NCBI GenBank assembly: GCA_902775075.1
Contig: CACYKX010000014.1
Location: 1-33,304, forward strand
DNA length: 33,304 nt
Direction: 5' to 3'
DNA from: an uncultured Prevotellaceae bacterium
GTDB lineage: Bacteria; Bacteroidota; Bacteroidia; Bacteroidales; Bacteroidaceae
Every line of letters begins with the position of its first letter. Position 1 is the stretch's first letter. This document shows, in pieces, positions 23,849 through 32,979 of the stretch. The position numbers and the translations under genes were made by a program. A model generated the notes under the pieces. That model did not search any database. It was not told where the DNA came from and saw only the letters and a program-made list of their open reading frames with translations.

Positions 23849-24796
23849 TTATTTTGTTGTTAGTGTGATTACTAATGGAAGATGATCGGAGTAACCTTCA
23901 AGATACTTCGGACCAAGATAACATCTGAAGGGTTTTAAACCTCCGTAGGTGTCGTCTTCTATCAAGGTCCATGTCTTATCACCTATCCAACTGTCCATCA
24001 CGCCTTTTGCCAGCGAAGAAGACATAAAACAATGGTCTATGCTTTCCCACTTACCATGATATTTATAAGAAGCTTTAGCCCCATATCTTCCTGTTGCGTT
24101 CTGTGTGACATTGATAAAACCCCTGTGCCGGAGAGGCTGTAGTTCTTGGGAATTATATTCTGTATTAAAATCTCCCATGATGATGATTTTGGCATTGTCA
24201 CCTTCCTGTTGTCGTATCGAGTCGGAAGTATAGATCAGTTTATCTACAACAGTCTTTCTGAAAGGCATAGATTCCTTCTCGCCACCTAATTTACTTGGAG
24301 CATGTACGCCAAGGACGAATAAGATCTGATTATTCTGATCGGATAATTTTGCGTATAGGATGTCTCTGGTGGCCTTCATTCCCTTTAGTGGAATCACTCT
24401 AATGCCATGCCATTCTACAAGCTTGTAGGCAAAGGGATCGTACATTAATGCTACGTCAATACCTCTTGCATCAGGACTGTTTGTCATGATGTAATCATAT
24501 CCGGCATTTCTCAGTAAAGATCGCTTTGTCAAATCTCTCATCACAGAATCATTTTCAACCTCTGTAAGTATAATTAGAGAGGGAAGCTTATTCTGCAATT
24601 CTGAATCTTCTGTTTGTGAGAGGATGATGCGTGCTATCCCATTGAGCTTCTTATAATATCGATGCGGAGTCCACCGATATGTTCCATTCGGTAACCACTC
24701 CGCATCCAGTTTTCCTGCATCATGTGTGCAGTCGAATAAATTTTCACAGTTAAGCTCTATGAGAGTAAGTATACTCGCAAGTAGCCATTTCATCAT
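23849..24796 (-). CDS. Endonuclease/exonuclease/phosphatase family protein
   Basis: A 315-residue protein, largely one EEP domain. The metal and catalytic motifs in order are ELNCENLFDC (Asn), ILTEVEND (Glu), GVHAPSKLGGE (His), IIMGDFNTEYNS (Asp/Asn), YKYHGKWESIDHCF and YSDHLPLVI (Asp-His). The likely chemistry is phosphodiester or phosphate-ester hydrolysis; the substrate is unknown. The N-terminus MMKWLLASILTLIELNCENL is odd: the hydrophobic stretch runs straight into the first domain strand with no cleavage site, so export is doubtful. The ATG at 24796 sits one base after the metG stop, with a second ATG at 24793, so the two are translated from one message. It is a different subgroup from the three-helix EEP protein at 18137. 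Confidence 0.85.
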   Translation of the reverse strand: MMKWLLASILTLIELNCENLFDCTHDAGKLDAEWLPNGTYRWTPHRYYKKLNGIARIILSQTEDSELQNKLPSLIILTEVENDSVMRDLTKRSLLRNAGYDYIMTNSPDARGIDVALMYDPFAYKLVEWHGIRVIPLKGMKATRDILYAKLSDQNNQILFVLGVHAPSKLGGEKESMPFRKTVVDKLIYTSDSIRQQEGDNAKIIIMGDFNTEYNSQELQPLRHRGFINVTQNATGRYGAKASYKYHGKWESIDHCFMSSSLAKGVMDSWIGDKTWTLIEDDTYGGLKPFRCYLGPKYLEGYSDHLPLVITLTTK

Positions 24797-24797
24797 G

Positions 24798-26873
24798 TTA
24801 GCATACCTGACTACCAGGTTTTACTTCTCCTAATGTTGTTGTGACACTAAGAGAATCATCGAAGTTTACTGCACTGAGAATCATTCCCTGACTTTCAATT
24901 CCCATCATCTTTCTAGGGGCAAGGTTGGCGATAAACAATACATCTTTACCGATGAGTTGCTCAGGAGAGTAAACCTTAGCGATACCACTTAGAATGGTTC
25001 GATCGGTACCACTTCCATCGTCGATAGTAAACTGCAACAGTTTATTACTCTTCTTGACCTTCTGACAGTCTTTGATATGTCCAACTCGGATATCCAACTT
25101 TTCAAAATCGCTGAAGTCGATAGTTGGTTTGATAGGTTTTGCTTTATAGCTTGCAGCAGCGGCAGCAGCTTCGTTAGCCTCCTTTGTCTTTGCAAGTTTG
25201 TCGAGTTGCTGCTGGATTGTCTCATCCTCGATTTTCTCGAATAGCAGATGAGGTTCACCCAGTTGATGACCAGGTTTCAGGATAGAAGTGCTACCCAGTT
25301 CAGACCAGTCGAATTCCTCCATACCAATCATATTGCGTAAGTCCTTGCTAGAAAAAGGCAAGAATGGTTCAAAAGCGATAGCAAGGTTGGCAACCAACTG
25401 CAAAGAGATGTTCAGGATGGTTTCAACACGCTTAGGATCAGTCTTCCAAACCTTCCATGGCTCACATTCTGTGATGTATTTGTTTCCGATACGAGCAAGA
25501 GTCATAGCCTCTTTCTGAGCCTCACGGAACTTGAATACGTTGAGGAATGATTCAACCTTATCCTTGACATCTTTGAATTCTTGGATAGCCTGTTTATCAA
25601 CATCCTGTAACTCGCCACATTCAGGAACGATACCATTCCAATATTTCTTAGTCAATTGGAGGGCACGGTTTACGAAGTTACCATAGATAGCAACGAGTTC
25701 TGAATTGTTGCGCTCTTGGAAATCCTTCCAAGTGAAGTTGTTGTCTTTTGTCTCAGGTGCGTTTGCTGTCAGCACATATCGGAGTACATCCTGTTTCCCC
25801 TTGAAATCCTGAAGATATTCATGGAGCCATACAGCCCAGTTTCTACTGGTAGAAATCTTGTCATTCTCCAGATTTAAGAATTCGTTTGCAGGTACGTTAT
25901 CAGGGAGAATATAATCACCATGTGCTTTAAGCATTGTAGGGAAGATCAAGCAATGGAACACAATGTTGTCTTTGCCAATGAAGTGAACCAGTCGAGTTTC
26001 TGGATCTTTCCACCATTTTTCCCAGTTACCATATTTCTCAGGCTCTTTCTCGCAGAGCTCCTTGGTGTTACTGATGTAGCCAATAGGAGCATCGAACCAT
26101 ACATATAATACTTTTCCTTCAGCACCTTCTACAGGAACAGGAATACCCCAATCCAAATCACGAGTCATGGCACGAGGTTGAAGATCCATATCCAACCAAC
26201 TCTTACATTGACCATATACATTTGGACGCCATTCTGGATGCTCCTGAAGAATCCATTGCTTCAACCAGTTTTGGTATTCGTTCAAAGGCAGATACCAGTT
26301 CTTGGTCTTTCTGATAACAGGTTTAGAACCAGAGATGGTTGAATGAGGGTTGATCAACTCCATAGGGCTTAAATCGCTACCACACTTCTCACATTGGTCG
26401 CCATATGCATTAGGGTTACCACAATGTGGGCATTCTCCCATGATATAACGGTCGGCTAGGAATTGGTGAGCTTCCTCGTCATAGTATTGCTCTGATTCTT
26501 TCTCGATAAGTTTACCTTCTTCGTAGAGCTTCTTGAAGAAATCGCTTGCAAACTTATTGTGAGTAGAAGATGTGGTACGGCTATATACATCAAAAGAAAT
26601 TCCGAATTTCTTGAAGGAGTCTTTGATCATCTTATGATAGCGATCACAAACATCCTGAGGAGTGATACCTTCTTTCTTTGCTCGAATTGTGATAGGCACA
26701 CCATGCTCATCAGAACCACCGATAAATACTACATCCTCTTTCTTGAGTCTAAGATATCTGACGTAGATATCAGCAGGTACATAAACACCGGCAAGATGAC
26801 CTATATGTACACCACCATTGGCATAAGGTAATGCCGCTGTGACAGTTGTACGCTTAAATTTCTTTTGTTCCAT
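24798..26873 (-). CDS. metG: Methionyl-tRNA synthetase MetG
   Basis: A class I synthetase that charges initiator and elongator tRNA-Met. The 691 residues contain HIGH at 23-26 ([10 protein letters not shown]), a zinc knuckle with Cys148, Cys151, Cys161 and Cys164 (CPHC and CEKC), and the KMSKS-type loop KISTSRN near residue 342. An anticodon-binding helical domain and a C-terminal OB-fold tRNA-binding domain (about 590-691: [30 protein letters not shown]) follow. An Ala-rich linker ([15 protein letters not shown]) joins that domain. This is the long dimeric form with the fused C-terminal domain. A possible -7 box lies 23 bases upstream. The EEP gene follows after one base. Confidence 0.97.
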   Translation of the reverse strand: MEQKKFKRTTVTAALPYANGGVHIGHLAGVYVPADIYVRYLRLKKEDVVFIGGSDEHGVPITIRAKKEGITPQDVCDRYHKMIKDSFKKFGISFDVYSRTTSSTHNKFASDFFKKLYEEGKLIEKESEQYYDEEAHQFLADRYIMGECPHCGNPNAYGDQCEKCGSDLSPMELINPHSTISGSKPVIRKTKNWYLPLNEYQNWLKQWILQEHPEWRPNVYGQCKSWLDMDLQPRAMTRDLDWGIPVPVEGAEGKVLYVWFDAPIGYISNTKELCEKEPEKYGNWEKWWKDPETRLVHFIGKDNIVFHCLIFPTMLKAHGDYILPDNVPANEFLNLENDKISTSRNWAVWLHEYLQDFKGKQDVLRYVLTANAPETKDNNFTWKDFQERNNSELVAIYGNFVNRALQLTKKYWNGIVPECGELQDVDKQAIQEFKDVKDKVESFLNVFKFREAQKEAMTLARIGNKYITECEPWKVWKTDPKRVETILNISLQLVANLAIAFEPFLPFSSKDLRNMIGMEEFDWSELGSTSILKPGHQLGEPHLLFEKIEDETIQQQLDKLAKTKEANEAAAAAASYKAKPIKPTIDFSDFEKLDIRVGHIKDCQKVKKSNKLLQFTIDDGSGTDRTILSGIAKVYSPEQLIGKDVLFIANLAPRKMMGIESQGMILSAVNFDDSLSVTTTLGEVKPGSQVC

Positions 26874-26895
26874 ACTATATCTTTTATTTTGCTTG

Positions 26896-26903
26896 CAAAA
26901 TTA
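26896..26903 (-). promoter_or_regulatory. Possible -7 box of metG
   Basis: The minus strand reads TAATTTTG, a TAnnTTTG match, in the 83-base gap between the YifB stop and the metG start. No TTG lies at the usual spacing, so this is a weak prediction. Confidence 0.35.
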
Positions 26904-26956
26904 CAAAAAATCGTTGAATATCATGCATTTAGCAATGCTTTTTTACTTTATCCCTG

Positions 26957-28498
26957 TTATCTTTCTGCCCAATCACCTCTGTCGAGTTCGCGGTATTGGA
27001 TGGCTTCAGCAATATGTTCGGATTTTATATTTTCTGAACCTTCCAGGTCGGCTATCGTCCTTGACACCTTTAGGATTCTTGTATATGCTCTTGCACTTAG
27101 ACTTAATTTGTCTATTGCCATGTGGAGTAGGGAAAGACAGGAATCATCAAGTTTTACATATTTCTCTGTCATGTGCTCTGTCATCTGTGCATTACAGTGA
27201 ATTCCTTTGATGTCCTTAAAACGGATATTTTGAATTTCTCGGGCTTTAACGACTCGTTTTCTGATAACCTCACTGGATTCTCCTTTCTTGGTATTACTAA
27301 GTTCCGAGAAAGGTACAGGTAAAATATTTACTTGTATGTCGATTCTGTCGAGGAGTGGACCGGAGATTTTGTTCATGTATTTCTGAATTTGTCCGGGTGT
27401 ACAGTTACAATGGTGAGTTGGGTCGCCATAATATCCGCAAGGACATGGATTCATACTTGCTATAAATTGGAAATTACACGGAAACTGTGCTGTATATTTG
27501 GCACGACTTATCGTAATGGTCCTATCTTCTAATGGTTGACGAAGTACTTCGAGCGTATGCTTGTTGAATTCCGGTAATTCGTCACAAAATAGGATACCAT
27601 TATGGGCAAGAGATATTTCTCCTGGCATAGGCGTAGAGCCGCCACCGACAAGAGCTGTCTCTGTTATCGTGTGGTGTGGCGATCTGAAAGGGCGTTCTTT
27701 GATGAGGGCCGAGCCCTTTGATAATTTTCCTGCAACGGAATGTATCATAGTGGTTTCTAAGCTCTCGGCAATGGTTAGAGGTGGAAGTATTGATGGCAAA
27801 CGCTTGGCCATCATAGACTTGCCGCTTCCTGGAGGGCCAATCATGATCAAGTTGTGCCCACCTGCGGCAGCAACTTCAAGAGCTCTTTTCACATTATCTT
27901 GTCCTTTTACATCTGCGAAATCGAGATCATATTCATCGCTCTTTTTGTTGAACTCTGTTCTCGTGTCGAAGACATAAGGTTCAAAGGATTTTGTGTCATT
28001 GAAGAAGTCTACGACCTGAGTGATGTTTTCTAATCCATATACTTCCAGATTGTTGACAATGGCAGCCTCTTTGACGTTTTGTTTAGGAACGATGAGACCT
28101 TTGTAATGGAGTGCGCGTGCTTTGATAGAGATAGGCAGCGCACCTTTGATAGGTTGTAATTTTCCGTCAAGGCTAAGCTCACCTACCAACATGTATTTGT
28201 CTAGTTTCTCGGTGTTGAGATTGTTGTTGGCCGCCAAGATGCCTATTGCAAGAGGCAAGTCAAATGAACTTCCTTCTTTCCTCAGGTCGGCAGGCGCCAT
28301 ATTGATGGTAATTGCAGCTATAGGAAAATGGAATCCATTATTGTTTAGTGCTGCATTTATTCTGTCTTTACTTTCTCGTACAGCTTCATCTCCTAAACCT
28401 GTCAGATGGAATTGTACTCCTTTGCTAATGCTGACTTCTACAGTAACCTCAGTAACTTCTAATCCGTTTACAGCGGCAGTATATGTCTTTGTTATCAA
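26957..28498 (-). CDS. YifB/ComM family Mg chelatase-like AAA+ ATPase
   Basis: A 513-residue AAA+ protein. It has an N-terminal Lon-protease-like/ChlI fold (about residues 1-170: GVQFHLTGLGDEAVRESKDR, NMAPADLRKEGSSFDLPLAIG), then the ATPase core with Walker A GPPGSGKS at 221-228, Walker B ILFCDELPEF and an Mg-chelatase-type insertion. A zinc-like cysteine cluster, NPCPCGYYGD...HHCNC, precedes the sensor region LLDRIDI. ComM in naturally competent bacteria is a hexameric helicase that promotes branch migration in DNA integration; outside those species the role is less certain. A comF gene, also linked to competence in other bacteria, is in this window but about 4.5 kb away. It follows the DUF4369 gene by 65 bases. 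Confidence 0.93.
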   Translation of the reverse strand: MITKTYTAAVNGLEVTEVTVEVSISKGVQFHLTGLGDEAVRESKDRINAALNNNGFHFPIAAITINMAPADLRKEGSSFDLPLAIGILAANNNLNTEKLDKYMLVGELSLDGKLQPIKGALPISIKARALHYKGLIVPKQNVKEAAIVNNLEVYGLENITQVVDFFNDTKSFEPYVFDTRTEFNKKSDEYDLDFADVKGQDNVKRALEVAAAGGHNLIMIGPPGSGKSMMAKRLPSILPPLTIAESLETTMIHSVAGKLSKGSALIKERPFRSPHHTITETALVGGGSTPMPGEISLAHNGILFCDELPEFNKHTLEVLRQPLEDRTITISRAKYTAQFPCNFQFIASMNPCPCGYYGDPTHHCNCTPGQIQKYMNKISGPLLDRIDIQVNILPVPFSELSNTKKGESSEVIRKRVVKAREIQNIRFKDIKGIHCNAQMTEHMTEKYVKLDDSCLSLLHMAIDKLSLSARAYTRILKVSRTIADLEGSENIKSEHIAEAIQYRELDRGDWAER

Positions 28499-28563
28499 CG
28501 CGTTGATTTATTATAATGGTTGTGTGGTCATTTGCTTTTTATCTGCTTCGCATGATACCACAT

Positions 28564-29592
28564 TTACATGTGGAGCAGCTGTTTGATCTTGTTCTCTAAA
28601 TCGGTTGTCTGCAAGTTGCGTGCGATAATCTTACCATTCTGTATAACGAGGTTTCCAGGAATACAGGTTAATCCAAGTTGCTTGATGAGTTTACCTTCAA
28701 GCATTTCGCCATCGCATACAGTTGGCCATGTTATGCTGTCCTGTTTGATGGCATTCTTGCAATCTTGCTTACAGGCATCAATATTGATACTTAAAAGTTT
28801 AAGTTGTCCTTTACTCTGTCTCTCGAGCTGGTGGAGAGTTCGTTGCACGTTTTCGCTTTCATAATTCCAGTTAGCCCATACGGAAATAACACTTACAGGG
28901 GAAGCCGCTAACGTTCTGCTTGCAATAAGATTACCATTGATGTCATATTCCGTGAAGGCAGGTAATCGGCATCCGATATTGGAATTGCAAATAGATTTCA
29001 GTTTCTGAGCAAGTTTTTTGATTTCACCGTTTCTTGGTTGTGCAGCGATTAATCGGTCAAGTAATTCTCCAGCCTCTTTGTAGTTAGCTTGTGGATTGTT
29101 TATCCAATAGTTGATGAGCAACCAGTTTGAGGCGAGACTCTTAGGATTCTCAAGAATAAAATCTTTTGCGCTCTTTCTGATTTCAGGAGGAGAAAGGTTA
29201 GATATTCTTTTCCGGAAATCAGTCATCAGGTTATTATCATCATTACCTTTTACCTCCATCTCCTTCAGGTGACTGGCATCAGCTTTCAGGCTAACGCTTT
29301 TTCCGCTTTCTGCAAAGACAGGATGCTGAGAGAAGTTAGGAAATACCAAAACAAGAGTACCCTTATCCTCACATGGAATCTCGTAGGCAAAGCTACCACC
29401 TTCTATCTTTATTGTGTCGATGCCGGAAATCAATCCATCGGTACTATAGGCGTAAATCTCCCCTTGGTTCATGTGTAGAAATTTACCCTCAAGTTTAAAA
29501 TATCCTTTGCGGGTACCACATGATGTTATCAAAAAAAGAAATGTGAGAATAAAAAAAAAGGTGAGAATATGATAAATATGGGTCTTCTTCAT
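28564..29592 (-). CDS. DUF4369 lipoprotein with thioredoxin-like domain lacking CXXC
   Basis: A 342-residue lipoprotein. The signal sequence ends in LITSC with lipid-modified Cys25. A DUF4369-type N-terminal beta domain follows (about 32-115, FKLEGKFLHMNQGEIYAY), then a helical linker (120-205) and a TlpA/thioredoxin-like domain (about 208-340). In TlpA proteins the active site reads W-C-x-x-C. Here it reads WANWNYES (239-246), with Asn243 and Ser246 where cysteines are expected. The cis-proline loop is kept (LGLTCIPGNLVIQNG, Pro312). Disulfide exchange at the usual site is therefore unlikely; substrate binding or a structural role is inferred. The start is 29592, not the upstream ATG of the open frame, because that part is tRNA-Leu. 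It lies 20 bases after the tRNA with no terminator. Confidence 0.82.
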   Translation of the reverse strand: MKKTHIYHILTFFFILTFLFLITSCGTRKGYFKLEGKFLHMNQGEIYAYSTDGLISGIDTIKIEGGSFAYEIPCEDKGTLVLVFPNFSQHPVFAESGKSVSLKADASHLKEMEVKGNDDNNLMTDFRKRISNLSPPEIRKSAKDFILENPKSLASNWLLINYWINNPQANYKEAGELLDRLIAAQPRNGEIKKLAQKLKSICNSNIGCRLPAFTEYDINGNLIASRTLAASPVSVISVWANWNYESENVQRTLHQLERQSKGQLKLLSINIDACKQDCKNAIKQDSITWPTVCDGEMLEGKLIKQLGLTCIPGNLVIQNGKIIARNLQTTDLENKIKQLLHM

Positions 29593-29611
29593 TGTATATA
29601 AATGATTGTGG

Positions 29612-29697
29612 TGCCGAGAGCGGGACTCGAACCCGCACAGCCATTTCTGGCCAAGGGATTTTAAGTCCCTCGTGTCTACCAATTCCACCATCACGGC
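29612..29697 (-). tRNA. tRNA-Leu (anticodon TAA)
   Basis: On the minus strand, an 86-base class II tRNA with a long variable arm. Its anticodon loop is CTTAAAA with anticodon TAA, and its T arm is GCGGG/CCCGC around TTCGAGT. The acceptor GCCGTGA/TCTCGGC has a U5-U68 mismatch. CCA is not encoded. It lies 16 bases after tRNA-Gly and 20 bases before the DUF4369 ATG. Confidence 0.93.
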
Positions 29698-29713
29698 CCC
29701 ATATTTCTATGAG

Positions 29714-29786
<73 letters not shown>

Positions 29787-29798
29787 ATTTTGCGATTG

Positions 29799-29830
29799 CA
29801 AAGATATCCTTTTTCTATGGTATGACCAAA
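29799..29830 (-). promoter_or_regulatory. Promoter of tRNA-Gly/tRNA-Leu/DUF4369 unit
   Basis: On the minus strand, TTTG (complement of 29827-29830) and TATCTTTG (complement of 29799-29806) are exactly 20 bases apart. The predicted start is near 29792, a few bases before the tRNA-Gly 5' end. Confidence 0.88.
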
Positions 29831-29849
29831 TGTTTTAGACTTTTTAACA

Positions 29850-30449
29850 CTAATTACTTACAATAATTACGCCATTATGATTTTGAATATGATATTTTTC
29901 TAGTTTTCTTCCTTCCTGTCCTTTGATTACGATACCGTTATTGTTTAAATCATAACTTCTGCCGCATCTTGTGCATGTGGTATAGAAATTTGGATTTCCC
30001 CAAGTTAACTTGTTGAATATTCCTTTTTCTAAGCAGTTTGGGCATAATGCATCATACGCATAGAGTTTGGAATTGTAGCTACTCCATCCAATGATCAGAC
30101 CGTTTTGTATTCCTAATTTATATGGAGTATTGATTTCTTGAGCTGTTGTAACCTTCTCTGTATTTTCCTTTCCGTTATTAAGTTGGGTGTGGATGTTGTA
30201 TCCTACCACTTTATCGGAACTGAGAATTGAAGAGTAGGAGACCATGACGAAGACATTATTGCTAAGTGGATTTATCGCTTGTCGTATGTGACTGGTAATG
30301 TGTATGTTTGTGTCAAAGATGAAATGACAGGAATCATGACTATAATCGTCCTCTATGGAACAGGCAGAAATAAACAAGAAACCTATGCCCAACAATAAGT
30401 AACTTAATGTTTGGTATAGATTTCTTGTATGTATTTTCTTTATTTGCAT
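29850..30449 (-). CDS. Lipoprotein with Rieske-like domain and four cysteines
   Basis: A 199-residue lipoprotein: a membrane segment (about 14-29) ends in the lipobox FISAC, with lipid-modified Cys30. The C-terminal half resembles a Rieske iron-sulfur domain. AYDALCPNC (Cys136, Cys139) and TCTRCGRSYDLNNNG (Cys159, Cys162) are followed by GQEGRKLEKYHI, matching the Rieske pattern after the second cluster motif. In a true Rieske protein the ligands are C-x-H and C-x-x-H; here both pairs are C-x-x-C. It could therefore hold a ferredoxin-like cluster, a rubredoxin-like iron or a zinc. No partner oxygenase or reductase is adjacent. The ATG overlaps the end of argH by 10 bases, so translation is coupled. 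No terminator is visible before the tRNA-Gly promoter. Confidence 0.72.
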   Translation of the reverse strand: MQIKKIHTRNLYQTLSYLLLGIGFLFISACSIEDDYSHDSCHFIFDTNIHITSHIRQAINPLSNNVFVMVSYSSILSSDKVVGYNIHTQLNNGKENTEKVTTAQEINTPYKLGIQNGLIIGWSSYNSKLYAYDALCPNCLEKGIFNKLTWGNPNFYTTCTRCGRSYDLNNNGIVIKGQEGRKLEKYHIQNHNGVIIVSN

Positions 30450-31786
30450 GAGTTTAGCAGAGATTCGATGGCGTTAGCCACATAATCAAAGTGGAACTGG
30501 CTCAACGTATTACTCATGAGTGCAGAGATTTTGTCATTGCACAAGTTTCCGATACTTCCCTCATGAGTGTGATGGATATCTTTATTTGGCTTGAAAGTTC
30601 CAGCCTCGATTTCCAGTCCTACAGTTTTATAAGCGTCTCGGAAAGGCATGCCATGACTGGCTAAGTCGTTCACCTCCTCAACGCTGAATATTGGATCGTA
30701 TTTCTTGTCGTCAAGGATACTTTCGTTCACTTCCATCTTATTAATGATGTAGGCGGTCATCTGCAGACAATCCTCTAGTTCTTTGAAAGCAGGCAAGAAT
30801 ACCTCTTTGATAATCTGTAGGTCACGGAAATATCCCACAGGAAGATTATTCATGATGAGCATAACCTGTTGTGGAAGACTTTGGATTTTATTGCACTTCG
30901 CACGAATCAATTCAAAGACGTCAGGATTCTTCTTGTGTGGCATAATACTACTGCCGGTAGTACACTCCTTAGGCAATTTGATGAAGTTGAAGTTCTGACA
31001 GTTGAACAGACATGCGTCGAAGGCCATCTTTGCGAGAGTTCCTGCCACAGAAGCAAGACTGAAGGCAACGTTTCTCTCCATTTTTCCGCGGCCCATCTGT
31101 GCATATACAACATTATAGTCGAGACTGTCGAAACCCAACAAGTCGGTGGTCATCTGTCTATTCAGAGGAAAACTGCTTCCATATCCAGCTGCGCTTCCTA
31201 ATGGATTTCTGTTTGTTATTTTCCATGCAGCCAACAGATAGTACATATCATCGACGAGACTTTCAGCATAAGCACCAAACCATAAACCAAAACTAGAAGG
31301 CATGGCTATCTGCAGATGGGTATATCCAGGCATCAGAACATTCCGATATTGGTTACTCTTTTGGATAAGTTCATTAAAGAGAATTCTGATATGGTCTATT
31401 ACCTCAATGAGTTCGTGACGGGTAAAAAGTTTAAGGTCCAGTAAGACCTGATCATTTCTACTTCGTCCGGAATGTATCTTCTTACCGATGTCACCTAACT
31501 TACGAGTAAGCATCACCTCTACTTGAGAATGAACATCTTCTACATCAGGTTCGATAATGAACTCACCCTTCTCACATTGTTCATAAATATGATACAACTC
31601 TTTAAGGAGTTTCTGTAATTCCTCTTTTGTCAAGAGTCCAATGCTTTCCAGCATGGTGATATGAGCCATAGAGCCAATCACGTCATATTTAGCAAGATAG
31701 AGATCAAGTTCACGATCGTGTCCGACGGTAAATCTTTCAATTTCCTTGTTTACCTCGAAGTTCTTTTCCCAAAGTTTGTTTGCCAT
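30440..31786 (-). CDS. argH: Argininosuccinate lyase ArgH
   Basis: Cytoplasmic enzyme of arginine synthesis that splits argininosuccinate into arginine and fumarate. The 448 residues belong to the fumarase/aspartase superfamily. They show DVHSQVEVMLTRKLGDIGKKIHSGRSRNDQV (substrate binding, near 83-113), PGYTHLQIAMP (near 153), and the signature GSSIMPHKKNPDVFELIR near 277-295 with the catalytic Ser loop. The length is close to the usual 450-470. It lies 50 bases after the SRPBCC gene, and its 3' end overlaps the lipoprotein gene. No separate promoter is clear, so it may be read from pyrE. Confidence 0.96.
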   Translation of the reverse strand: MANKLWEKNFEVNKEIERFTVGHDRELDLYLAKYDVIGSMAHITMLESIGLLTKEELQKLLKELYHIYEQCEKGEFIIEPDVEDVHSQVEVMLTRKLGDIGKKIHSGRSRNDQVLLDLKLFTRHELIEVIDHIRILFNELIQKSNQYRNVLMPGYTHLQIAMPSSFGLWFGAYAESLVDDMYYLLAAWKITNRNPLGSAAGYGSSFPLNRQMTTDLLGFDSLDYNVVYAQMGRGKMERNVAFSLASVAGTLAKMAFDACLFNCQNFNFIKLPKECTTGSSIMPHKKNPDVFELIRAKCNKIQSLPQQVMLIMNNLPVGYFRDLQIIKEVFLPAFKELEDCLQMTAYIINKMEVNESILDDKKYDPIFSVEEVNDLASHGMPFRDAYKTVGLEIEAGTFKPNKDIHHTHEGSIGNLCNDKISALMSNTLSQFHFDYVANAIESLLNSCK

Positions 31787-31836
31787 ATTTCCAGTCTTTA
31801 ATCATTTATACTTATCCTCTGACTATCCAGAAGACA

Positions 31837-32265
31837 TTAATAGACTTTTTCCTCGTACGGTATAATGCTTAGGGCGTCAGCAATTTTCTCGATACCTTCC
31901 TTCAATGGTTTCTGTACCATACCCTTGATGAAAGGATTAAGGTCAGCTTTTATAGTGAGTTTCATCTTGCAGGAAGACTCTCCTGTAGAGACAAGTTGAA
32001 TCCAGAAGTTAAAAGGTACAGGACTGTTTTCAGTTTCAAACTTTATCGTCTTGTAAGGATCTCTGTCGATGATGCGCATCTTGATGCTTCCAACCATTGG
32101 AGCCTCGATGGAGATGCTGTCGGCATCAAAAGAGAAATCCTTGACCTTATCAGCAGGGATTCTGTCCTTGATACGTTCAAGATTATTCAGATCGCTCAAT
32201 GTTGTGTAAACAGATTCCTGACTATGAGGAATCTGTTTGATACTACTTTCGAATGTACTAGACAT
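31837..32265 (-). CDS. SRPBCC (START/polyketide cyclase-like) family protein
   Basis: A 142-residue protein with the helix-grip layout. An N-terminal strand (TFESSIKQIPHSQESVYTTLSDL) is followed by a series of antiparallel strands (DSISIEAPMVGSIKMRIIDRD, KTIKFETENSP, SCKMKLTIKADLN), and a long C-terminal helix closes the pocket (KGMVQKPLKEGIEKIADAL). Such folds bind hydrophobic ligands or act as small-molecule carriers; no catalytic residue can be assigned. It is cytoplasmic, with no signal peptide. It starts 24 bases after pyrE, so it is co-transcribed with it. In Bacteroidales I recall the same gene next to pyrE, but its role is unknown. Confidence 0.82.
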   Translation of the reverse strand: MSSTFESSIKQIPHSQESVYTTLSDLNNLERIKDRIPADKVKDFSFDADSISIEAPMVGSIKMRIIDRDPYKTIKFETENSPVPFNFWIQLVSTGESSCKMKLTIKADLNPFIKGMVQKPLKEGIEKIADALSIIPYEEKVY

Positions 32266-32289
32266 ACGTTTCTTAATTATATTTCCTAA

Positions 32290-32922
32290 TTATTTTTTCC
32301 AATTTGCAGGGTCCTTACGCCATTCATGTAAGATCTCTACATCTTCCTGATCTATATATCCGGTTTCCAATGCCTCGTCGACAACATGTTCGTAATCTGT
32401 CAAAGTAACGAGTTCTACATTTGCGTCTTTAAAAGCCTTTTTAGCGACAGGGAAACCATATGTGTATGAAGCTACCATACCAACGACATCACATCCGTTC
32501 TTACGGATAGCTTCGACAGCCTTCAAAGAAGATCCACCAGTAGAAATCAAGTCTTCAATGACAACCACCTTGCTACCTGGTCTCAAGTCACCTTCGATAA
32601 GGTTCTCCAGTCCATGGTCCTTTGGTTTGCTTCGTACATAGACGAAAGGCAAGTGAAGTTCATCGGCTACGAGTGCACCTTGAGGGATAGCTCCCGTTGC
32701 GACACCAGCGATAGCATCAACCTCAGGGAATTTCTCTAGGATGACATGTACGATTTCCAACTTCACATAGTCGCGCAGATCAGGATATGAGAGAGTCTTT
32801 CTGTTGTCACAGTAAAATGGTGATTTCCAGCCTGAGGCCCATGTGAACGGGTTGTTTGGTTGTAATTTAATGGCCTTAATTTTTAATAACTTAGATGCGA
32901 AATCTTTCTTCAGCTTGTCCAT
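32290..32922 (-). CDS. pyrE: Orotate phosphoribosyltransferase PyrE
   Basis: Cytoplasmic enzyme that joins orotate and PRPP to give orotidine 5'-phosphate, the fifth step of UMP synthesis. The 210 residues include the N-terminal FTWASGWKSPFYCDNRKTL (orotate binding), IAGVATGAIPQGALVAD, the flexible-loop residues VRSKPKDHGLENLIEG, and the PRPP-binding motif VVVIEDLISTGGSS at 119-132. The length is normal. It is preceded by a -7 box (TACCTTTG) in the 37-base gap after comF and followed by the SRPBCC gene. Confidence 0.96.
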   Translation of the reverse strand: MDKLKKDFASKLLKIKAIKLQPNNPFTWASGWKSPFYCDNRKTLSYPDLRDYVKLEIVHVILEKFPEVDAIAGVATGAIPQGALVADELHLPFVYVRSKPKDHGLENLIEGDLRPGSKVVVIEDLISTGGSSLKAVEAIRKNGCDVVGMVASYTYGFPVAKKAFKDANVELVTLTDYEHVVDEALETGYIDQEDVEILHEWRKDPANWKK

Positions 32923-32951
32923 ATTCTTTTGGATTATAAATTATGTTCATG

Positions 32952-32979
32952 CAAAGGTATTAATTTTTGGTGAAACCAA
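32952..32979 (-). promoter_or_regulatory. Probable promoter of pyrE
   Basis: The minus strand reads TACCTTTG (complement of 32952-32959), a full -7 match directly abutting the comF stop codon. TTG (complement of 32977-32979) lies 17 bases upstream, a little short. The -33 element would lie inside comF. Confidence 0.55.

Noticed and set aside
28499..28563. Terminator between the DUF4369 gene and the YifB gene
   Set aside because: TGTGG/CCACA arms exist, but they are bulged, have a long loop and lack a T tract, so I do not call a terminator.
29593..29694. N-terminal extension of the DUF4369 lipoprotein frame
   Set aside because: It encodes tRNA-Leu; the lipoprotein signal peptide begins at 29592.
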